The notes: generated from the sequence alone by a model not told the origin. Shown: positions 1 to 6,184, numbered from the stretch's first letter. The stretch: 13,600 nucleotides of DNA from Baffinella frigidus (GCA_026770585.1 MU646328.1:243662-257261), one strand, 5' to 3'. Numbers and translations: made by a program.

Positions 1-446
1 GTAAACCCCAACGCTCAAACCCTGAACCCCAAACCCTAAACCCTATACCCCAAACCCTAAACTCTATACCATGAACCCTATACCCTCATCCCTAAACCCT
101 AAACCCTAAACCCTAAGCCCTCAGCCCTAAACCCTAAACACTAAACCCCAAACCCTAAACCCCAAACCCTAACACGACAGCGTGGAAGCATCGTCCGTAC
201 AGACACGACCGGAAGCGTGCGGTTCTCCGAGGTCAACCCTGCACCCTGCACCCTAAACCATAAACTCTAATCCCTTCAGCCTAAACCCTCAACCTTCAAC
301 CCGAACCATAGACCCTCAACCCTGAACCCCAAACCCTAAACCCTAAACCCTTAACCCCAAACCCCAAACCCTAAACTCTGGACCTTAAACCCTAAACCCC
401 AACCCAGGGGGAATTCAACAGCGGAGGCTTACTACCAAGAAGCGTC

Positions 447-462
447 GCAGGGTCAGGGAGCG
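447..462 (+). repeat. GCAGGGTCGGGGAGCG box, copy 1
   Basis: A 16-base GC-rich box with one change from the consensus (GCAGGGTCAGGGAGCG), lying in an island between telomere-like blocks. About 18 bases downstream is a small hairpin-forming sequence (TTGCT...AGCAA), followed by a second GCAGGGT. Confidence 0.55.
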
Positions 463-707
463 GGGTGGGGGGCTTGCTTCCGAGGAGCAACGCAGGGTGG
501 GGCACCTACACACAACACCTTGTACCCTCAACCATAAGCCCTACACCCTGAACCCTACACCCTGGACACTAACCCCCGAACTCTAAACCTTGAACCTAGA
601 CCCTGAATACTTACCCCCAAATCCTACACCCTGAATCCTACGCCCTGCACCCTGCACCCTACACCCTGAACCCTAACCCCCAAACTCTGAACCCTGAACC
701 CTGCACC

Positions 708-722
708 CTAGGTCGGGGAGCG
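708..722 (+). repeat. GCAGGGTCGGGGAGCG box, copy 2
   Basis: Reads CTAGGTCGGGGAGCG at the edge of a GC-rich island. As after copy 1, a short hairpin-forming sequence (GTTGCT...AGCAAC) and GCAGGGT follow shortly downstream. Confidence 0.5.
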
Positions 723-1097
723 TGGGGGGGGGGTTGCTGCCACGAAGCAACGCAGGGTCTGGGGCCGCAGGGTCTGGGTCCGGGAGTGGGGGGGGCAGCG
801 GGGGGGAGGGGAATTCTGGGCAGGGGCCACGGCGGCAGGGTTTGTACCCGAAACCCGAAACCCGAAACCTGAACCACGAAACCTGAAACACGAAGCACGA
901 AACCCTGAATCCCATGCCCTAAAACCTAAAAACCCAACCCCAAGCCCTGCACCCAAAACTTGAATCTCGAAACCCGAAACCTGAAACGCGACACACGAAA
1001 CCCTGAACCCCACACCCCGTACCCCGCACCCTAAACCCCAGACCCCAAACCCCGACCCGAAACTCGAAACACTAAAACCTAAACCCTGAACCCTCAT

Positions 1098-1115
1098 CCA
1101 GGGTCGTGGGCGGGG
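1098..1115 (+). repeat. GCAGGGTCGGGGAGCG box, copy 3 (diverged)
   Basis: Reads CCAGGGTCGTGGGCGGGG at the start of another non-repeat island inside the telomere-like array. It is the weakest member of the family. Confidence 0.35.
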
Positions 1116-1460
1116 AGTGCGGAGACGGGGAAGAGCAGCGGTTTCAACCCCAAACTCTAAATTCTAAACCCTCAACCCTAATCCCTAATCCTTCAACCCT
1201 AAACCCTAATCCCCAAACCCTGAACCCTGAACCCTAAACCCTAATCCCTGAACTCTCAGCCCCCTAAACCCCAAACCCTAAACCCTAAACCCCAAACCCT
1301 AAACCCTAAACCCTAAACCATAATCTCTAACCCCTAAACCCTAATCCCTGAACCCTAAGCCCTAAACCCTAAACCCCAAACCCTAAACCCTAACCCCCAA
1401 ACCCTAAACCCTAAACCATAATCTCTAACCCCCACACCCTAATCCCTGAATTCTCGTCCC

Positions 1461-1501
1461 TAAACCCTAATCCCTGACCTCGAACGCAGGGTCGGGGAGC
1501 G
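1461..1501 (+). repeat. 41-bp direct repeat, copy 1 (contains box 4)
   Basis: Telomere-like sequence, then CCCTGACCTCGAAC, then the GCAGGGTCGGGGAGCG box. It recurs at 1606-1646, 145 bases downstream, with one mismatch. The two copies bracket a GC-rich 104-base island. Confidence 0.85.
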
Positions 1502-1547
1502 TGATAGCACACGCAAGGCAGTCACCTCGGACAGTTGGCTTCGGCGT

Positions 1548-1567
1548 CCGCGTGACCGGTCACGCGG
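1548..1567. other. 20-bp perfect palindrome
   Basis: CCGCGTGACCGGTCACGCGG is its own reverse complement. It lies in the GC-rich island between the two 41-bp direct repeats. It could be a dimeric protein site or a cruciform, but nothing else in the sequence decides. Confidence 0.8.
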
Positions 1568-1605
1568 GCGTTCACGAGCCTGCCGGCGGGGCTGTTCCAA
1601 CGCCC

Positions 1606-1646
1606 TAAACCCTAATCCCTGACCTCGAAAGCAGGGTCGGGGAGCG
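1606..1646 (+). repeat. 41-bp direct repeat, copy 2 (contains box 5)
   Basis: Second copy of the 1461-1501 repeat, differing by one base (C to A just before GCAGGG). Telomere-like sequence does not resume cleanly after it; the next 35 bases are unique. Confidence 0.85.
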
Positions 1647-1680
1647 GGAGCGTGCCGCGGGAGAAGGGCCGGCCCAAGGA

Positions 1681-1853
1681 GTGGTGCGTACATTTGTGTT
1701 TAGGCTTATACAAGTGGTGCGTGCGCATATATACAAGTGGTGCGTTTTTAGGCTTATTATAACAAGTGGTGCGTTTTTAGGCTTATTATACAAGTGGTGC
1801 GTTTTTAGGCTTATACAAGAGGTGCGTGCGCCACTTGTATAAGCCTAAAAACG
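1681..1853. repeat. Minisatellite (~28-bp unit) ending in an inverted copy
   Basis: Six direct copies of a unit with core GTGGTGCGTTTTTAGGCTTA start near 1681, 1714, 1737, 1766, 1794 and 1819. Spacing varies from 23 to 33 bases because some units lose or add internal bases. The array ends with a unit in reverse orientation at 1831-1853. This pairs with 1800-1822 as a 23-bp stem with one mismatch around the 8-base loop TGCGTGCG. The block is AT-richer than its surroundings and has no coding signal. Confidence 0.85.
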
Positions 1854-1860
1854 GTCAGGG

Positions 1861-1975
1861 TCTCTGCTTCAGGGATTCGGTTCAGGGGTTGGTTCAGGGG
1901 TTCGGGTTCAGGGTTTAGGATTCAGGGTTTAGGATGCAGGGGTTGGTTCAGGGTGTGTGGTTCAGGATGTGTGGT
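1861..1975 (-). repeat. Telomere-like block in reverse orientation (G-rich + strand)
   Basis: Repeats of GGTTCAGGG, GGTTTAGGATTCAGGG and similar read G-rich on the + strand, opposite to 1-1500. The orientation flips at the hairpin-ended minisatellite, as expected if an inversion or foldback joined two subtelomeric pieces. Confidence 0.75.
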
Positions 1976-2257
1976 TCCTGAGTTCGCACGGTTGGTCGAG
2001 AGTACCGCGTGGAGGCGATTCCCACATGATCGCCGTTTGGCAGACCCCACCAGCGACCCACACGAGGCTACCTCTGCGAATAGAATAGATGTCGATTGTA
2101 AACATGTGCAGTATTTTTCAGGTGAAAGCCTTGATATTTTACACAAGTCCGACCGCTCAGCGGGCGGAAACGTGATCATTTGCTGACTTTTGGAGTGTTT
2201 CTTGGGCAATAATTCAATAATTGACTTATGAATCTGTTTGCATGGATAGTCTCGTGT
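1976..2257. other. Non-repetitive segment without a recognised gene
   Basis: About 280 bases of mixed composition with no repeat match inside the window. Short frames are open on both strands (77 codons on +, up to 113 on minus, the latter running into telomere-like sequence). Neither shows a recognisable motif, so I call no gene. A small hairpin (CCGCTCAGCGG) lies near 2154-2164. Confidence 0.5.
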
Positions 2258-2421
2258 GGACACAGCGGGCTACGAAGGGATTTTTTGACGGATTCTGACC
2301 ACCTTGCCGTTACCTTGAACGTAGGAACCCCCCTATGTCCCTATGGTATTGACTATCGTGGGTTTCTATGGATTAGTCTTAATGGGTTGATCACGGAATC
2401 CCTTTGTAGTCCGCTGTGTGG
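2258..2421. mobile_element. Miniature inverted-repeat element, family A, copy 1
   Basis: The left end reads ACACAGCGGGCTACGAAGGGAT. The right end, reversed, reads CCACACAGCGGACTACAAAGG, so terminal inverted repeats of roughly 24 bp enclose about 115 bp with no coding capacity. Three related copies occur at 7472, 8546 and 10958. The interior shares the sequence around CCCCCCTATGNNCCTA with copy 3. The outermost one or two bases are uncertain and I see no clear target duplication. Confidence 0.8.
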
Positions 2422-2483
2422 ATAATTTATCCGTATCAATTGAAAAAAATCTACAAAATATTCATCGTTCGAAACCCCGGGGG

Positions 2484-2522
2484 CAGGTGGTTTATGCGGA
2501 CGCCCGAGAAAAACATTCACCG
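2484..2522 (+). repeat. GCGGACGCCCGA box, copy 1
   Basis: CAGGTGGTTTATGCGGACGC, then CCGAGAAAAACATTCACCG and ATCAACCTAC. Two related copies follow at 2625 and 2755, each set in telomere-like or CCTACTGAACC-type repeats. Confidence 0.7.
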
Positions 2523-2529
2523 TTAAGGA

Positions 2530-2615
2530 AATCAACCTACTGATCAACCTACTGAACCAAAAACCTACTGAACCAAAAACCTGAACCAACCTACTGAACC
2601 AAAAACCTGAACCCT
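2530..2615 (+). repeat. Short tandem CCTACTGAACCAAAAA repeat
   Basis: Imperfect tandem copies of ATCAACCTACTG and AACCAAAAACCTACTG merge at the right into telomere-like CCTGAACC units. This is low-complexity spacer between two GCGGACGCCCGA boxes. Confidence 0.7.
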
Positions 2616-2624
2616 CAACCGTCA

Positions 2625-2660
2625 AGGTAGTTCATGCGGACGCCCGAAAAACATTCACCG
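2625..2660 (+). repeat. GCGGACGCCCGA box, copy 2
   Basis: AGGTAGTTCATGCGGACGCC followed by CGAAAAACATTCACCG, then a duplicated GGAAATCAACTTACTA. It matches copy 1 over about 36 bases with a few changes. Confidence 0.7.
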
Positions 2661-2754
2661 GAAATCAACTTACTACGGAAATCAACTTACTAAACCCTAA
2701 ACCAGAACCCTCAACCATCAACCCTAAACCCTAAACCCTAAACCTGAACCCCAA

Positions 2755-2779
2755 AGGTGGTTCATGCGGACGCCCGAGA
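2755..2779 (+). repeat. GCGGACGCCCGA box, copy 3 (truncated)
   Basis: AGGTGGTTCATGCGGACGCC then CGAG. The ACATTCACCG part of copies 1 and 2 is missing. It sits directly upstream of the first CCAGACCCCG box. Confidence 0.65.
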
Positions 2780-2796
2780 CGCCGTCGGATCCAGGG

Positions 2797-2857
2797 ACGC
2801 CAAGAAACATCCAGACCCCGAGTGTTGGATTTACGCCGCATGGCTCCGTCGGAGGTA
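2797..2857 (+). repeat. CCAGACCCCG box, copy 1
   Basis: Core: TCCAGACCCCGAGTGTTGGA, then TTTACGCCGCATGGCTCCGT and CGGAGGTA. It starts with ACGCCAAGAAACATCCAGAC, which it shares with copy 4. Four copies occur between 2797 and 3507, two of them embedded in the 20-bp minisatellite. Confidence 0.8.
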
Positions 2858-2885
2858 CATCTCCTCTCAGAAGATGAATCACTCC

Positions 2886-2911
2886 CCTAATTAGCGTTTT
2901 CGTTTAATTAG
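2886..2911. other. Small AT-rich hairpin
   Basis: CCTAATTA and TAATTAGG pair around GCGTTTTCGTT. It lies between two CCAGACCCCG boxes. Confidence 0.5.
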
Positions 2912-2960
2912 GAGGCCTACTGAAATTTGCTATGCCATAACTGATTTGTGCTGTTCAAAA

Positions 2961-3007
2961 TCCAGACCCCGGGTGTTGGATCTACACCGCATGGCTCCGT
3001 CGGAGGT
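2961..3007 (+). repeat. CCAGACCCCG box, copy 2
   Basis: TCCAGACCCCGGGTGTTGGA, then TCTACACCGCATGGCTCCGT and CGGAGGTG. It matches copy 1 at about nine bases in ten and immediately precedes the 20-bp minisatellite. Confidence 0.8.
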
Positions 3008-3025
3008 GGCCCCTAATGTTCCTAC

Positions 3026-3440
3026 ATGGCACTCTACACGCCTATAAAACATTGTACACGCCTGTACACCATTGAACACGCTTGTAAAATATTATACACG
3101 CCTATAAAATATAATACGCGCCTCCAAAAGATTGTTTGCACCTGTACAACGTTGTACACGCCTATAAAACATTGTACATGGCTCGAAAACATTGTACACG
3201 CATGTAAAATGTTGTATACACATGTACATCTTCAGACCCCGAGCGTTGGAGTCACGGCCACTCCCCACGGCTCCGTCGAAGGTAAATCCTAATATTGTAC
3301 ACCCCTGTAAAACATTGTACCCGCCTATATAATATTATAACCGCCCATAAAACATTGAACACGTCTGTAAAACATTGTATGCACCTGTACAACATTGTAC
3401 ACGCCTAAAAAACATTGTACGCCCCTCGAAAACGTTGTAT
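3026..3440 (+). repeat. 20-bp minisatellite (ACACGCCTATAAAACATTGT)
   Basis: About 18 imperfect tandem copies of a 20-base unit near ACACGCCTATAAAACATTGT, in two blocks (3026-3228 and 3290-3440) separated by a CCAGACCCCG box. Because 20 is not a multiple of 3, one strand is read in three successive frames. That yields artefactual open frames on both strands (for example 3026-3292). Confidence 0.9.
3229..3286 (+). repeat. CCAGACCCCG box, copy 3 (inside minisatellite)
   Basis: TTCAGACCCCGAGCGTTGGA, then GTCACGGCCACTCCCCACGG and CTCCGTCGAAGGTAAAT. It is longer than copies 1 and 2 by about ten bases in the middle and shares that version with copy 4. Confidence 0.8.
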
Positions 3441-3507
3441 ACGCCAAGAAACCTCCAGACCCCGATGTTGGATCCACGGCCACACCCCACGGCTCCATCG
3501 AAGGTAA
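3441..3507 (+). repeat. CCAGACCCCG box, copy 4
   Basis: ACGCCAAGAAACCTCCAGAC then CCCGATGTTGGATCCACGGC and the CCCCACGGCTCCATCGAAGG end. The beginning matches copy 1 and the end matches copy 3. The copies therefore look like alternating boundaries of minisatellite blocks. Confidence 0.8.
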
Positions 3508-3509
3508 AT

Positions 3510-3680
3510 CCCTCAACCTTGAGAACCGAAACCCGTAACCGGAAATGAAATACCCGAAACGAAATCACGAAACCCGGAACCCGAAACCCGAAACCCGAAA
3601 CCAAACACCCGAAACGAAACCGCGAAACCCTGCACCCCAAACCCTGCACCCCAAACCCGAAACCCCAAACGCAACACCAC
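3510..3680 (+). repeat. Variant telomere-like array (CCCGAAA)
   Basis: Mostly CCCGAAA and CCCGAAACGAAA units, then CCCTGCACCCCAAA. A CCCGAAA-type block also occurs at about 845-900 and 965-1080, so this variant is a recurring sub-family. Confidence 0.8.
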
Positions 3681-3718
3681 CCCGGTACAGGGTCACGCAA
3701 CGGGTCCTTCATTTCACC

Positions 3719-3800
3719 GACGCGCTCCTCCGGAACCCTGCAGTCAGTCGACGAGATCAGCCCCCAGCCAGCCTCTCAACACGCCGGGGTCATCCCCCGC
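3719..3800 (+). repeat. 80-bp GC-rich dispersed repeat, copy 1
   Basis: Shared blocks in order: GCGCTCCTCCGGAACCCTGC, AGTCAGTCGACGAGATCAGC, CCCCAGCC, and CAACACGCCGGGGT. Related copies lie at 3878, 4091, 4231 and 4648. Confidence 0.75.
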
Positions 3801-3811
3801 ATAATTGGTTT

Positions 3812-3877
3812 ATGGTGCAGGGTCTAGGGTGTATGGTTCAGGGTCTAGGGAATATGGTTTAGGGTCTGGGGTTTAGG
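3812..3877 (-). repeat. Telomere-like block, G-rich + strand
   Basis: GGTGCAGGGTCTAGGG, GGTTCAGGGTCTAGGG and GGTTTAGGGTCTGGGG units, reversed relative to the main arrays and placed directly before copy 2 of the 80-bp repeat. Confidence 0.7.
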
Positions 3878-3975
3878 GACGCACTCCTCCGGAATCCTCC
3901 AGTCTGTTCTCCGGAACCCTGCAGACGAGATCAGCCCCCAACCCGCCCCTCGACACGCCGCGGTTACCCCCAACT
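3878..3975 (+). repeat. 80-bp GC-rich dispersed repeat, copy 2
   Basis: Like copy 1, but with an internal partial duplication of TCCTCCGGAA(T/C)CCT (CTCCTCCGGAATCCTCCAGT followed by CTGTTCTCCGGAACCCTGCA). It ends CTCGACACGCCGCGGTTACC. Confidence 0.7.
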
Positions 3976-4090
3976 TCTTCTCCGTTATGATAGGCCCTGA
4001 CGCCTTGGGTTGAGTGAGACAAAAGTCTATGAGCCGTACCCCGCACTACCTGCTTCACACCAGCGTGCCATGCACTGACCCTAGTGTGTG

Positions 4091-4141
4091 CCTCGACGAG
4101 ATCAGCCCCCAGCCCGCCCCTCGACACGCCGCGGTTACCCC
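4091..4141 (+). repeat. 80-bp GC-rich dispersed repeat, copy 3 (right part)
   Basis: Only the right part remains: CTCGACGAGATCAGCCCCCA through ACACGCCGCGGTTACCCCTC. It is almost identical to the matching part of copy 2. Confidence 0.7.
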
Positions 4142-4194
4142 TCACCCCCCCACCACCACATCTTGAGGTAACCCCATGAATTTGTAGCGAGTTA

Positions 4195-4230
4195 GGGTCT
4201 AGGGTTTATGATGTAGGGTCGAGGGTCTGG
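4195..4230 (-). repeat. Telomere-like block, G-rich + strand
   Basis: GGGTCTAGGGTTTATG and GTAGGGTCGAGGGTCTGG precede copy 4 of the 80-bp repeat, the same arrangement as before copy 2. Confidence 0.6.
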
Positions 4231-4313
4231 TGACGCGCTCCTCCGACACGCTGCAGTCAGTCGACGAAACCAGCCCCCAGCCCACCGAGACTCAACACGC
4301 CGCGGTGCCCCCC
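4231..4313 (+). repeat. 80-bp GC-rich dispersed repeat, copy 4
   Basis: GACGCGCTCCTCCGACACGC, TGCAGTCAGTCGACGAAACC, AGCCCCCAGCCC and CAACACGCCGCGGTGCCCCC. It differs from copy 1 by scattered changes and a shorter left part. Confidence 0.7.
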
Positions 4314-4344
4314 CGCATACGTTTGCGTAGGGCGTGATCCTTCC

Positions 4345-4388
4345 CCGCATATTTGTTGGGACACGTTGGGGCCCAAAAAAATATGCGG
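4345..4388. other. AT-stem hairpin
   Basis: CCGCATATTTGTTGGG (4345-4360) pairs with CCCAAAAAAATATGCGG (4372-4388) apart from one bulge and one mismatch, with an 11-base loop. No gene ends next to it, so I do not call a terminator. Confidence 0.6.
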
Positions 4389-4470
4389 TTTGTTGCGAAG
4401 GCCCCCCCCCCAGAGGGTCGGAGGCCTCTCCGCCCCCCCGGCGATCAACTTCACACCAGAGGGACATACG

Positions 4471-4584
4471 CTACCCCCAGCTGATGAAGTAACCCCTTGC
4501 TTGTGCTGAGGTAACCCCTAACATCCCCCAGCCACTGAGGTAACCCCTTCCACTACCTCCAGCTGCTGAGGTAACCCGCTACTT
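4471..4584 (+). repeat. Short tandem GAGGTAACCCC repeat
   Basis: Four units of a 25-35 base motif, (CTACC)CCCAGCTGCTGAGG then TAACCCCT, with variable spacers. A lone GAGGTAACCCC is at about 4173. Confidence 0.7.
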
Positions 4585-4647
4585 GGTACCAGCGTATGCG
4601 CAGGGTGGGGGGTTGGGGTGTGGGGCATAGCGTTGAGCGTGTGGGGG

Positions 4648-4693
4648 TTCGAACACGCTGCAGTTGGTCAACGAGGGTCGGTCAACACCCAGG
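4648..4693 (+). repeat. 80-bp GC-rich dispersed repeat, copy 5 (fragment)
   Basis: ACACGCTGCAGTTGGTCAAC followed by GAGGGTCGGTCAACACCCAG resembles the centre of copy 4. It ends with AACACCCAGG, which recurs after the foldback element at 4911-4920. Confidence 0.5.
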
Positions 4694-4736
4694 ATTTGAG
4701 TTTTTATGTGTATTCAATAACAATTTTCATCTTTTT

Positions 4737-4758
4737 GCAGGCGGGGCCGCCGCCGCTC
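4737..4758 (+). repeat. GC-rich direct repeat, copy 1
   Basis: GCAGGCGGGGCCGCCGCCGC then TC. It recurs at 5184-5208 with one extra CCG. The two copies flank both AT-rich foldback elements. A T-rich stretch ending in GCAG precedes this copy. Confidence 0.65.
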
Positions 4759-4760
4759 TA

Positions 4761-4897
4761 ATCTCCATCCAAGTATTAATTAATTGCTTTTGGCGCAACG
4801 AAATTTACTACACAAATGCTCTACTATTACTTGTATAAGCAAATCGTGTAGTAATTTTCGTTGCCAGAAAGCAATTAATTAATACTTGTATGGAGAT
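4761..4897. mobile_element. AT-rich foldback element 1
   Basis: The left arm 4761-4813 (ATCTCCATCCAAGTATTAAT...) pairs with the right arm 4846-4897 at about nine bases in ten over 52-53 bp. The 32-base interior holds no gene. It is far more AT-rich than its flanks. The 10-base AACACCCAGG lies at 4684-4693 and 4911-4920, either side of a larger block containing it; this may be a long target duplication or chance. An isolated arm-like copy is at 10683-10733. Confidence 0.8.
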
Positions 4898-4983
4898 GAG
4901 CTCGCTCTGTAACACCCAGGCGTTTGTGATTTTAGGATTTTATATTGTCATCCAACAATAGGGTTTGATGGGTCTCGAATACT

Positions 4984-5168
4984 AGAGCCATTCCGGTAAG
5001 ACTTGTCGCGTTTTCGAATTCGAGATTTCAAGATTTCAGACTTCAAAAAGGTTTTAAATGTCGTAAAATGTTTTAAAACACACCGTTTCAAATCGCATGG
5101 TACAAATGAAGTATGACATTATCAAATTCCAAATTCGAAAACGCGACAAGTCCTACCGGAATAGCTCT
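4984..5168. mobile_element. AT-rich foldback element 2
   Basis: The left arm 4984-5022 (AGAGCCATTCCGGTAAGACT...) and right arm 5130-5168 match over 39 bp with three mismatches. Looser pairing continues inward, for example ATTTCAAGATTTCAGACTTC opposite GAAGTATGACATTATCAAAT. It is non-coding and unrelated in sequence to foldback element 1. The true ends may lie a few bases outside the arms. Confidence 0.75.
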
Positions 5169-5183
5169 AAATTTGATCGTGGT

Positions 5184-5208
5184 GCAGGCGGAGCCGCCGC
5201 CGCCGCTC
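5184..5208 (+). repeat. GC-rich direct repeat, copy 2
   Basis: GCAGGCGGAGCCGCCGCCGC then CGCTC, partner of 4737-4758. Confidence 0.65.
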
Positions 5209-5254
5209 GCGCGCCGCTCCATCACGCTTGCGACGCCCGAGACCATCCAGCGCG

Positions 5255-5354
5255 GTGAGAGAGGGAGACAGGGAGAGAGAGAGGGAGGGAGGGAGGGAGA
5301 GAGAGAGAGAGGGAGAGAGGGAGGGAGAGAGGGAGAGAGGGAGAGAGGGAGAAG
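5255..5354 (+). repeat. Purine microsatellite (GAGA/GGGA)
   Basis: About 100 bases of G and A only, apart from one C near 5270, built from GGGAGA and GAGAGA units. Imperfect copies of CCCGAGACCATCCAGCG flank it (5236 and 5400). Mirror-symmetric purine tracts can form triplex DNA; this is inference. The open frames across it (Arg-Glu-Gly or Ser-Leu-Pro) are low-complexity artefacts. Confidence 0.9.
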
Positions 5355-5433
5355 TCTTTTCGATAGAACGAGGGCCACCCTGCACCACCCTCGCGGCACC
5401 CGAAACCATCCAACGGGTACTACACGCGACGCC

Positions 5434-5487
5434 CTCTAAACCCTGAACCCTACACCCTGAACCATGAACCCTGAACCCTGAATCCCT
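5434..5487 (+). repeat. Short telomere-like block
   Basis: CTAAACCCTGAACCCTACAC type heptamers, CCCTGAA variant. Confidence 0.75.
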
Positions 5488-5777
5488 GAAGAACCTGCGT
5501 GTGCCGAGAGCGTGCATGGCTCCGTTACAAGGGAGTCGCGACCCCCTTAGCAAGGGGTACGTAAAGAACCAGACGCGTGCCCTCTTTCTCGCCCGCGTCG
5601 ACGGTTCTCTTTTGCTGACCATTCTTGCCCCGTTGCTCAGCCACGCAAGAGAAACTGGCTTCTCTGCTTCTGTATTACCCTTTTAAAGGTCCTATAAACC
5701 TGTTTCAACCTAGTGAAAGGTGATCAACTTACCAACTCGCACCGCTCCCGTCTTTTCTTGCAGCCGCGCACGAGGAA
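5488..5777. other. No recognised feature
   Basis: Mixed sequence with a 61-codon + strand frame (5501-5686) and longer minus-strand frames that run into the purine microsatellite. None shows a motif I recognise. CACGCAAGAGAAACTGGC (about 5642) and CGCGCACGAGGAACTGGCGG (about 5764) resemble CGCGCAAGAGAAACGGG at 6268 and CGCGCAAGAACGGGC in the next repeat family, so degraded relatives of that family probably extend into this stretch. Confidence 0.4.
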
Positions 5778-5932
5778 CTGGCGGGGGGAGGGGCCATCGC
5801 TTTCTCACACTTGGGCCATCACTTTCTCACACTTATCCTAGCTCTGTCTCAGTCTAGTTGATCTCGTTCTCTCTCACCACCCCGCACCTCTCGCTGGACC
5901 TGCCTCGCTCAAACAGCTGCGCAAGAACGGGC
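5778..5932 (+). repeat. S repeat, copy 1
   Basis: Matches 6499-6631 from CTGGCGGGGGGAGGGGCCAT to GCGCAAGAACGGGC. It is 22 bases longer only because GGGCCATC(A/G)CTTTCTCACACTT is tandemly duplicated inside it. It is T- and C-rich with no open frame of note. Confidence 0.85.
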
Positions 5933-5940
5933 AGGGGCAG

Positions 5941-5961
5941 GCGTTGCGTCTGACGCAGCGC
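5941..5961. other. Short hairpin between two repeats
   Basis: GCGTTGCGTC and GACGCAGCGC pair with one G-T mismatch around a single base. It sits at the junction of the S and R repeats. Confidence 0.45.
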
Positions 5962-6184
5962 AGAGAGGAAGCAGAGATGATATTGATATATTTTGGGTGC
6001 ATACGTGGGGGCCGCGTTGGTAGTAACAAAGGTCTCTCTCTCTCTCTCTCTGCTGAGGACCGGGTCCTAGTCTTACAAGGCCTTCATCGAAGGGAATACA
6101 CGGTGGCCGTGTTGGTTTCGATCCGTAATAAAGGCACTAGAAACAACTGTCTCGCTCTCTCTGCGCAGGTGTGGTTTCGATCCG
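5959..6184 (+). repeat. R repeat, copy 1 (with CT microsatellite)
   Basis: Near-identical to 8116-8347. Apart from the CT tract (19 against 25 bases) the copies have equal length and about four mismatches in roughly 207 bases. Landmarks in order: GAGATGATATTGATATATTT, GGTAGTAACAAAGG(TC)n, CAAGGCCTTCATCGAAGGGA, TTTCGATCCGTAATAAAGGC. Such identity means recent duplication or an active family. Part of it also occurs inverted at 7809-7863. I found no terminal inverted repeat and no target duplication. Confidence 0.9.

Larger units (their letters stand above)
1..1500. repeat. Degenerate telomere-like (CCCTAAA) subtelomeric array
   Basis: Long runs of CCCTAAA heptamers mix with variants such as CCCCAAA, CCCTGAA, CCCTCAA, CCCTGCA and CCCGAAA. 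The + strand is C-rich, as at the left end of a chromosome with TTTAGGG telomeres. The array is too degenerate to be the active telomere tip and fits a subtelomere or an old interstitial array. GC-rich non-repeat islands interrupt it at about 172-232, 400-512, 709-845 and 1097-1145. Open frames here (Phe-Arg-Val-Gln-Gly-Leu-Gly type on the minus strand) are products of the heptamer and not genes. Confidence 0.9.

Noticed and set aside
1-171. Active telomere tip at the window start
   Set aside because: Orientation fits, but the heptamers are strongly degenerate. A functional tip should be nearly pure CCCTAAA, so this is subtelomeric or interstitial.
659-1097. Several open frames encoding Phe-Arg-Val-Gln-Gly-Leu-Gly-type peptides on the minus strand
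   Set aside because: They are direct translations of degenerate telomere-like heptamers, with the same peptide in overlapping frames. No independent coding signal.
1953-2263. 77-codon + strand and 113-codon minus-strand frames
   Set aside because: Both strands are open over the same bases, the minus-strand frame continues into telomere-like repeat, and neither has a recognisable motif.
3026-3292. 88-codon + strand frame and opposing minus-strand frames
   Set aside because: Produced by the 20-bp minisatellite read through all three phases; not a gene.
3026-3510. CRISPR-like alternation of repeats and spacers
   Set aside because: Units are directly tandem 20-mers without unique spacers, and the interleaved boxes are too few and irregular; the sequence is eukaryotic.
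5113-5622. Arg-Glu-Gly-rich and Ser-Leu-Pro-rich frames on both strands
   Set aside because: Translation of the purine microsatellite; low complexity only.
5501-5686. 61-codon + strand frame with a Leu-rich stretch
   Set aside because: Short, no recognised motif, and degraded S-like repeat sequence overlaps its end.
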